From positions 1 through 8,075 of the forward strand of contig JAEZBX010000344.1 in NCBI GenBank assembly GCA_023412765.1: DNA of 8,075 nt, written 5' to 3'. Positions 1 through 5,273 of the stretch are shown here, one piece after another. The position numbers and the translations under genes are program-made. This stretch comes from Bacteroidota bacterium (lineage in GTDB: Bacteria > Bacteroidota > Bacteroidia > Cytophagales > Cyclobacteriaceae). How positions within the stretch are numbered: the first letter of the stretch is position 1; the number at the start of each line of letters is the position of its first letter. Below the pieces are notes generated by a model that worked only from the letters and a program-made list of their open reading frames with translations, ran no database searches and was not told the origin of the DNA.

Positions 1-484
1 TGATCCTTTGAAATTAGAAGTAGAGTCCACAGCCTAATGTCAAAATAGCCAGAATTTACCAATGAAAGATTAGTTTGGTCAAAAACTTAACGTACCAAAG
101 ATAGATTCCTGGAATTTGCAACAACCTCCCCGCTTACCTCCTCAGCTTGTTCTTATCCGGGGTGGTGACCACTTACATTATTGCGCGCCCACGATGATCA
201 CCAAAGCAGGACATATAGAATAATGGACCAAACCACAATGCTTAAAAGCCAGATGTGCCTTTTCCATAATATGATTTTCGAATGCACAAGGATGGCAACC
301 CGCGTGCTGCGGGTAATGTTAGCTACGCCATTTACAAAAATGGTACGGATCTGTTCGTTGTCAGTCATCACTTTGATTTTAAGAGGCAATGTATCGTGGA
401 CTTCGGATCTAAAATGCCACTTTAAAGATTTCTAATTTAAGTAGGGTTACAAATGATAAAGGTTTTTCAAATGAATAGTATTTA
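1..484. other. Gene-poor region downstream of the dehydrogenase gene
   Basis: No convincing complete gene is visible here. All six frames are broken by frequent stops. At the extreme left edge the plus strand reads DPLKLEVESTA and then TAA at 35-37; this could be the tail of a plus-strand gene entering from the left, but eleven codons are too few to call. A protein-like stretch at 270-425 is listed separately. Small perfect inverted repeats are present: GTGGT/ACCAC (162-172), ACCCGC/GCGGGT (298-314), CCATTT/AAATGG (328-343) and a 10-bp pair at 451-490. None is followed by a strong T-tract, so I do not call a confident terminator or RNA gene. Confidence 0.5.
282..425 (+). pseudogene. Possible gene remnant or small ORF of 47 codons, unrecognised
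   Basis: The frame from ATG 282 to TAA 423-425 encodes 47 residues that read like a real globular C-terminus, including the segments NPRAAGNVSYAIYKNG and DLFVVSHHFDF. Many codons have a purine in first position, as coding sequence does. The same frame extends four codons further upstream (YDFR) to a TAA at 267-269. Beyond that it again looks protein-like (PDVPFP), interrupted by another TAA at 255-257. This suggests the end of a decayed plus-strand gene converging on the dehydrogenase gene, although an intact small protein starting at 282 is possible. No good Shine-Dalgarno sequence precedes the ATG. I do not recognise the family and assign no function. Chance remains a real alternative at this length. 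Confidence 0.25.
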
Positions 485-490
485 TCATTT
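451..490. terminator. Inverted repeat at the 3' end of the dehydrogenase gene, possible weak terminator
   Basis: AAATGATAAA (451-460) and TTTATCATTT (481-490) are perfect 10-bp complements separated by a 20-nt spacer. On the plus strand the right arm runs into a T-rich stretch (TGTTTTTCG), so it could end transcription coming from the left. On the minus strand the structure begins inside the last codons of the dehydrogenase gene (stop at 485-487) but is not followed by a U-tract. The stem has only one G/C pair and a long loop, so stability would be poor. A fortuitous repeat is possible. Confidence 0.3.
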
Positions 491-3328
491 TGTTTTTCGT
501 GGGATCTTGTTATCTACGGTCTCGTCAACAAGGTACAGTACGGATTCAAAGTTCCGCTTCACAGCGATTGTCATTGCCATCTCACATGTCTTGGTACTCG
601 AATAAAATCCATCGTAGGACTTGCCTTGCATCTCCGACGCCTCCGGCGCAGTTGCCGAAACGGTAAGCTCAGGAAACAAAAACCCGCGGTCACCGGCCAT
701 GCCACAGCATCCTGCCTTTGCAGGAACCTCAACAACCTCCGAGAAATGTTTTGCGATACGCAAAAATTTACCCTCCGTTCCCATTTTCTGAAGTGAACAC
801 ACAGGATGCAGAACAATGTGTTTCTTTAATGTACCAGGTTGGACCCGATCTATCACGATATCATGAAGGAAATCCACGCTATCGAGAATCCTAAGTTGGT
901 CGAACTTAATTCTATTTTCCGTAGTAAGGGAAGGCCTCATCTGGCGCAAGGTGTAGGCACAAGAGCTAACATCTATCACAATGGGAAATTTCCCCTCCTG
1001 ACTTGTGACCCACAACTGTTGCAGTATTTTGTTAGCCGTGAATTTATACGCGTCGTTAAATCCCTTCGATGAAAATATCTGTCCGCAACAACTCCCCTTG
1101 TAATCTTTCAAAAAAATTACGTTTACCTGCGCCTTGGCACAAACGCTCATAAAAGTTTCGACGAGATTTTTTTGCTTGCCGTCGTAAACACCAAGCGTTC
1201 TAGAGATACACGCTGGAAAGTAGACGATGGATAATTGTCCCTCCCAAAACTGCTCATGTTGCGAGGTCGAGATATTCGCTGGCCGAGGGATCTGATCGGT
1301 CCACAATGGCATATCAGGAATCAGCTTCTTCAGACTGCGGGTCACTTTAATCATCGTGAGCTTCCCGAATACATCATTCAACGCATGGCCTGTACGCAAT
1401 GCAATGCGCATCAGCTTTTCAGCCATTCCAAAATTTTTAGCCATCCACAAGGCAAGTTTTGCTTGTGTGGCAGAATGATTCTCATTTCTCAGACGCTTGA
1501 TTAAGTCCCCTGTATTAATATCTACTGGGCATGCAGTTGCGCAGAGACCATCAACAGCACAGGTATCTATACCATCATATTGAAATTGATCGAGCAACAA
1601 TTTGTACTTCGCTGTTTCTCCCGCAAGCTGATGGCTCTTTAAAACTCTCCTGATAACGATCCTACGACGCGGAGTGGTGGTGAGATTTCTGCTGGGGCAT
1701 TTATGCTCGCAATAGCCGCACTCGATACAACGGTCTACCTCTTCTTCTACAGAAGGTAATTCTTTCAAACTTCTGAGGTGCGCGTTTTTATCATCATTGA
1801 CGATCACTCCGGGATTAAGCAAGTTGTTGGGATCCGCTGCTTCCTTTATTTTTTTAATAATCCGATAAGCATCCCCTCCCCACTCTGTCTCAACGAACGG
1901 CGCCATATTTCTTCCGGTACCATGCTCCGCCTTCAACGTGCCATCGTACTTTTCTACCACCAATGAGACTACATCCTTTATAAAATGGTCATATCTTATA
2001 ATCTCTTGTTCAGTATTAAATGATTGCGTCACTACAAAATGAATATTACCATCCTTCGCATGCCCAAAAATGATTGCGTTAAAGTATTCGTATTTCTTGA
2101 ATAGCGCTTGCAAATCCAATATAGCATCACCAAGCTTTTCGACAGGAAAGGCAACATCTTCGAGTATCACAGTCGTACCACTGGCTCGCACAGCGCCAAC
2201 GGCTGGAAACAGTCCCTTGCGCACTTTCCATAAGAAATCCTGTTCAACAGGATCATCGGTAAAAACGGGAGCATTTATCAAAGACAGGACTGATGATGAT
2301 TCAAGGAATTTCGAAACCCTTGCTTCTAGTTCTTCTCGCGTGCTTTCCTGAAACTCGATCAACAATGCAGCCGCTGACTCAGGAAGTGTTTTTACGATGG
2401 CAGGCATACCCGCCATGTTTTCTACAGCATGAAGCGAAGCCCGGTCCATCAACTCTACCATCAAGGCGCCAGCAGTTGTAAGCGGTACGATCGCCTGGCA
2501 TGCGTCATAGATCGTTGGAAAATATAAGAGTGCCGTTGACTTGAAAGGATAGTCCGGAACAGTGTGCATAACGGCCTCGGAAATGAACGCTAAGGTTCCT
2601 TCAGCACCCACCAATAGATGTGCGAAAATATCAAGCGGATGTTCATAATCAATGAAAGCGTTAAGCGAATATCCAATCGTTGTCTTTGTTTTATATTTCC
2701 TGCGAATCCTCAACGATAAATCCGGGTTGGATGCAATTTGATTTCTGATCTCCATGAGACTTGAAAACAATGATTGACATTCTTTTTCAAACCGGTCGTA
2801 ATCACACGGGACTTCTGTCGAAAATGTTTTTCCATCCGGAAGAACGAATCGGATAAATTTTACAGTATGGTAAGAGTTGAGACTAACTCCGCAGCACATA
2901 CCACTAGAGTTGTTCGACAATATTCCTCCCATCATGGCGGCACTAATGCTTGAAGGATCAGGTCCGATCTTTCGCCTGTATTTTTTCAGATAAGCATTGA
3001 CCATTGCACCTGTAATTCCGGGCTGAACTCTTACGAGGGCGCCATCTGCCTCCACCTTAATGCGATTCCAAAACTGACTCAGATCAACCAAGATTCCGTC
3101 GGTAACAGATTGCCCCGAAAGGCTAGTGCCACCTGTCCTGAATACGAGTGGAAGGTTATGGGTATGAGAAAACTTAAATAGCGAAATGATTTCCTCTTCG
3201 CTGTTGGGTTGAACAACTGCTTTAGGAATCAAATAATAAAACCCTGCATCGGATGCGAACGAGACCAGGTCGATGTACCTGTCCCTTATTCTATTCTCTG
3301 GAATTATTGAACTTAATTCTTTTTTCAA
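485..3328 (-). CDS. FAD-binding and (Fe-S)-binding 2-hydroxyacid dehydrogenase (GlcD / D-lactate / D-2-hydroxyglutarate type)
   Basis: This 947-residue flavoenzyme probably oxidises a D-2-hydroxyacid and passes electrons from FAD through Fe-S centres to an acceptor; the exact substrate (D-lactate, D-2-hydroxyglutarate or other) cannot be read from sequence. Domains in order: a PCMH-type FAD-binding domain (about 35-258, with RTGGTSLSGQSV at 64-75 and GAEGTLAFISEA at 241-252); a FAD-oxidase C-terminal domain (about 260-508) with GHAKDGNIH (H423, H430) and EHGTGR (468-473), matching the metal and catalytic His/Glu positions known in the D-2-hydroxyglutarate dehydrogenase family; a ferredoxin-like domain with C534, C537, C540, C544 and C590, D593, C596, C600; and two CCG cysteine-rich domains (C707 with C747-C748; C844 with C874-C875; also C915). 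There is no signal peptide, so it is cytoplasmic or on the inner membrane face. The start is TTG: no ATG exists between the upstream stop and residue 100, and the N-terminus already fits the family. GGTGG lies 4 nt upstream. The gene follows the isomerase by 18 nt, consistent with coupled expression. Confidence 0.92.
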   Translation of the reverse strand: MKKELSSIIPENRIRDRYIDLVSFASDAGFYYLIPKAVVQPNSEEEIISLFKFSHTHNLPLVFRTGGTSLSGQSVTDGILVDLSQFWNRIKVEADGALVRVQPGITGAMVNAYLKKYRRKIGPDPSSISAAMMGGILSNNSSGMCCGVSLNSYHTVKFIRFVLPDGKTFSTEVPCDYDRFEKECQSLFSSLMEIRNQIASNPDLSLRIRRKYKTKTTIGYSLNAFIDYEHPLDIFAHLLVGAEGTLAFISEAVMHTVPDYPFKSTALLYFPTIYDACQAIVPLTTAGALMVELMDRASLHAVENMAGMPAIVKTLPESAAALLIEFQESTREELEARVSKFLESSSVLSLINAPVFTDDPVEQDFLWKVRKGLFPAVGAVRASGTTVILEDVAFPVEKLGDAILDLQALFKKYEYFNAIIFGHAKDGNIHFVVTQSFNTEQEIIRYDHFIKDVVSLVVEKYDGTLKAEHGTGRNMAPFVETEWGGDAYRIIKKIKEAADPNNLLNPGVIVNDDKNAHLRSLKELPSVEEEVDRCIECGYCEHKCPSRNLTTTPRRRIVIRRVLKSHQLAGETAKYKLLLDQFQYDGIDTCAVDGLCATACPVDINTGDLIKRLRNENHSATQAKLALWMAKNFGMAEKLMRIALRTGHALNDVFGKLTMIKVTRSLKKLIPDMPLWTDQIPRPANISTSQHEQFWEGQLSIVYFPACISRTLGVYDGKQKNLVETFMSVCAKAQVNVIFLKDYKGSCCGQIFSSKGFNDAYKFTANKILQQLWVTSQEGKFPIVIDVSSCAYTLRQMRPSLTTENRIKFDQLRILDSVDFLHDIVIDRVQPGTLKKHIVLHPVCSLQKMGTEGKFLRIAKHFSEVVEVPAKAGCCGMAGDRGFLFPELTVSATAPEASEMQGKSYDGFYSSTKTCEMAMTIAVKRNFESVLYLVDETVDNKIPRKTK

Positions 3329-3346
3329 AGGTCCACCGCTTGCTGA

Positions 3347-4222
3347 CTATTCAGCTCCCTTCAATTTTTCTACTTCCTGATTGTAATATTTTACGGTCTG
3401 CATAACCGATGGAAGGTTGCTAGGCAAATCTTCCGCATCGCGTTCAATATAGATAGGTCCTTTAAAACCTTGCTGTTTTAACTCGCGAAAAATGGCTGGA
3501 AAATCCACAACACCTGTTCCTACAGGAACATCTCTCAGCGAGGGGTCGTCGAAGGCAGCAATATCTTTGAGATGGATGCCAATAATATGACCGCTTAATT
3601 TTTTTACTGCGTCAACGGGGTCGATACCGCTTTTTGGCCAATGGCCCAGGTCAGCGCAAGCTCCAAAATTTTCGTGGCCCTTAATCGCCTGTAAAACCGA
3701 ATCCGGATGCCAATATGCGCTAACACCTTTCCAATGTTCGTGTATCGCGACTTTCATTCCGTATTGGCCAGCGAGGTTATTGATCTCATCCCACATTTTC
3801 ACAGGCGGTTCGCAAGTGACGAACCTTACCCCTAACGCCTTTGCAATGTCGAATTGTTTCTTCCAGGATTGAACTGTCGAATCACCCGCGATGTAAATTG
3901 ATTCAACCAGGAGACCTTTATCGTCAATCAATTTTTTAACTTTTTGTAGACCAGCCGGCGAAAGTTGAAGGACGAGAGAATCATTGAGTAATGGTCCAAT
4001 ACTATGAAATGTATTGGGTTCAATATAAGTCAACCCACTGCTATCAATTTTTTCCAATGCATCCTGGAAGTTGAAAGTATGAAAGGTCCACAAAGCGACG
4101 CCAAGCTTCCAATCTTGCTCGATGTCAGTTGACCCTTTCGCGCTATTTTCATCATTATTTTTTTTTTTGCCGCAGCAGGCAAGCAATGCAGCAATAAAAG
4201 CCAGTGTAATCCAGTGTCTCAT
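3347..4222 (-). CDS. Sugar phosphate isomerase/epimerase family lipoprotein (xylose-isomerase-like TIM barrel)
   Basis: This 291-residue protein starts with a lipoprotein signal peptide (lipobox LLAC, lipidated Cys16) and a Lys/Asn-rich linker, so it is exported and anchored in a membrane facing the periplasm or outside. Residues about 38-285 form the AP-endonuclease-2/xylose-isomerase-like barrel. Putative divalent metal ligands lie on successive strands: E138 (VTCEPP), D191 and H194 (CADLGHW), H217 (GIHLKD) and E260 (IYIERD), with H161 and H163 (AIHEHW) close by. Family members isomerise or epimerise sugars or related polyols, and extracytoplasmic lipoprotein versions are common in Bacteroidota; the substrate here is unknown. 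I chose ATG 4222 because it puts the lipobox at the N-terminus. An in-frame extension to 4438 would add 72 residues of untypical sequence and overlap the pirin gene. A GGAG lies 14 nt upstream. It probably shares an operon with the dehydrogenase that follows. An A11 tract interrupts codons 19-22. Confidence 0.88.
   Translation of the reverse strand: MRHWITLAFIAALLACCGKKKNNDENSAKGSTDIEQDWKLGVALWTFHTFNFQDALEKIDSSGLTYIEPNTFHSIGPLLNDSLVLQLSPAGLQKVKKLIDDKGLLVESIYIAGDSTVQSWKKQFDIAKALGVRFVTCEPPVKMWDEINNLAGQYGMKVAIHEHWKGVSAYWHPDSVLQAIKGHENFGACADLGHWPKSGIDPVDAVKKLSGHIIGIHLKDIAAFDDPSLRDVPVGTGVVDFPAIFRELKQQGFKGPIYIERDAEDLPSNLPSVMQTVKYYNQEVEKLKGAE
4158..4168 (-). repeat. A11 homopolymer directly after the lipobox codons
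   Basis: Eleven consecutive A on the coding strand span codons 19-22 (three Lys and an Asn) of the isomerase lipoprotein. Gain of one A would give a fourth AAA followed at once by TAA. Loss of one A would shift to a frame that ends after 63 codons. Runs of this length are known substrates for polymerase slippage in replication and transcription, and are also frequent sites of sequencing error. Confidence 0.9.
4175..4222 (-). other. Lipoprotein signal peptide of the isomerase
   Basis: Residues 1-16 have a short basic start (MRHW), a hydrophobic core (ITLAFIAALLA) and the lipobox LLAC, cleaved by signal peptidase II before Cys16. The residues after the Cys are CGKKKNND. Position +2 is not Asp, which gives no sign of inner-membrane retention by the E. 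coli rule. Bacteroidota surface export usually needs an acidic-rich signal after the Cys, and this stretch is basic, so a periplasm-facing location seems more likely than surface display. That last step is inference. Confidence 0.8.
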
Positions 4223-4239
4223 CTCCAACTTAGTTTCTC

Positions 4240-4267
4240 CAAATATATCGATTTCAATTCTACGAAA
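4240..4267 (-). promoter_or_regulatory. Candidate Bacteroidota-type promoter before the isomerase gene
   Basis: The minus strand has TATATTTG (4240-4247), an exact match to the Bacteroidota -7 consensus TAnnTTTG. It is preceded after 16 nt by TTTC (4264-4267), three of four bases of the -33 element TTTG. Transcription would start near 4233, leaving a leader of about 11 nt before ATG 4222. The upstream element sits inside the last codons of the pirin gene. The motif is short and could occur by chance, and readthrough from the pirin gene could suffice. Confidence 0.35.
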
Positions 4268-5174
4268 GTGCTTGCGGGGGTGGATTACTGGCAGGTTTTG
4301 AGAAATTTTCTGGAAGCGGTACAAATTCAGAATTGTCGGTAGGTGGTAATATAATTCTTCCCTCCTTCCAGTCTGCCTTCGCTTGTTCAATTCTTTCTTT
4401 CCTGGAGGAAACAAAATTCCACCAGATAAATCGTTCACCTAACGGCTCGCCGCCAAGCATCATTAGTGTACTTTCTTCTTTCGCTTTTATTTTCGAATCA
4501 ACACCGTCATTGAAAACAAGCATCTGACCTGGACCATAAGATCGTCCCGATACTTCAATACTACCCTTAGCTACATATACACCTCGCTCGGAATGACCTG
4601 TTGGCAACCCGATGTGTGAACCTGTCTTCAATGTTACATGCAGGTAAAATAAAGGTGAGTGAGTCTTTACCTCGTTCCTTAAACCAAAAGCGTTTCCAGC
4701 AATTAACCTCATCCACACACCACCATCAGTAAAAATCGGCAGTTGTTCTGCCTTGTAATTATCAAACGCAGGATTTGATTCTTCATCTTTGTCCGGAAGT
4801 GCAACCCAGGTCTGAATCATTTCCAGCTTGCCGCCACTTAATGTTGCAGGATCTTCGAATCTCTCTGAATGTGCTATACCCTTTCCGGCAGTCATCCAGT
4901 TAACCTCGCCAGGTCGAATTATTTGCTCTATTCCCAGGCTGTCGCGATGTGTGACTTGGCCACCGAACAGATAGCTTACTGTGGATAACCCAATGTGAGG
5001 GTGCGGCAGCACATCCATGGATGATGCATTTTGCGGGGCTATAGCAACGGGGCCAGCATGATCCATGAAGATGAAAGGTCCAACCATTCGTCTTAGTCGG
5101 AACGGTAGAATCCTTCGCACATCCATTCCAGGTGCCAACGACGCCTTACGAGCTTCAATAACAATTTCGAGCAT
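4260..5174 (-). CDS. Pirin family protein
   Basis: This 304-residue bicupin has the full set of N-terminal pirin motifs: GPFIFMDHAGP (32-42), HPHIGLSTVSY (58-68), THRDSLG (75-81) and GIAHSER (99-105). The four expected metal ligands are present as H58, H60, H102 and E104, equivalent to His56, His58, His101 and Glu103 of human pirin. Pirin_C covers about 170-285 with the usual WWNFV (251-255). The length is close to the family norm. Bacterial pirins such as E. coli YhhW can have quercetin 2,3-dioxygenase activity in vitro and others modulate redox metabolism; which applies here cannot be told. No signal peptide is present, so it is cytoplasmic. The start at ATG 5174 matches the usual pirin N-terminus, without a clear Shine-Dalgarno sequence. 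The isomerase gene begins 37 nt after its stop, so the two may be co-transcribed. The proline-rich tail (from about 285) is not part of the conserved fold. Confidence 0.95.
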   Translation of the reverse strand: MLEIVIEARKASLAPGMDVRRILPFRLRRMVGPFIFMDHAGPVAIAPQNASSMDVLPHPHIGLSTVSYLFGGQVTHRDSLGIEQIIRPGEVNWMTAGKGIAHSERFEDPATLSGGKLEMIQTWVALPDKDEESNPAFDNYKAEQLPIFTDGGVWMRLIAGNAFGLRNEVKTHSPLFYLHVTLKTGSHIGLPTGHSERGVYVAKGSIEVSGRSYGPGQMLVFNDGVDSKIKAKEESTLMMLGGEPLGERFIWWNFVSSRKERIEQAKADWKEGRIILPPTDNSEFVPLPENFSKPASNPPPQALS

Positions 5175-5188
5175 AGGCTTAAATTACA

Positions 5189-5218
5189 CAAATAAATGAT
5201 TACTGAATGAAAGGCAAA
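5189..5218 (-). promoter_or_regulatory. Candidate promoter for the pirin gene
   Basis: In the 97-nt gap between the surface-protein stop and the pirin start, the minus strand carries TTTG (5215-5218), an 18-nt spacer and TTTATTTG (5189-5196). The latter differs from the Bacteroidota -7 consensus TAnnTTTG at one base, and the spacing is close to that expected for TTTG-N19-TAnnTTTG. Transcription would begin near 5183, giving a leader of only about ten nucleotides. The gap is the only clear break between genes on this strand, which makes a promoter here likely even if these exact boxes are wrong. Confidence 0.35.
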
Positions 5219-5273
5219 GGTTTGAATTGTTATTTGCAAACCGGCGCTCAAATATTACCGGAAGAATGTGAGA

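Noticed and set aside
198..389. Minus-strand open frame of 63 codons in the gene-poor region
   Set aside because: It runs antisense to the more protein-like plus-strand frame, lacks a ribosome binding site, and its hydrophobic C-terminal residues do not form a convincing membrane protein.
3347..3349. Programmed UAG readthrough producing an isomerase-dehydrogenase fusion
   Set aside because: The shared frame is a one-in-three coincidence, there is no supporting structure or context, and a fusion would place a cytoplasmic-type Fe-S flavoenzyme on an exported lipoprotein.
4223..4438. N-terminal extension of the isomerase by 72 residues to an ATG at 4438
   Set aside because: It would overlap the well-supported 3' end of the pirin gene by 179 nt and bury the lipobox signal peptide in the middle of the protein.
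5241..5261. CCGG / CCGG inverted pair after the surface-protein stop as a terminator
   Set aside because: The stem is only 4 bp with a 13-nt loop, and the following sequence is A/T-mixed and not a U-tract; this occurs easily by chance.
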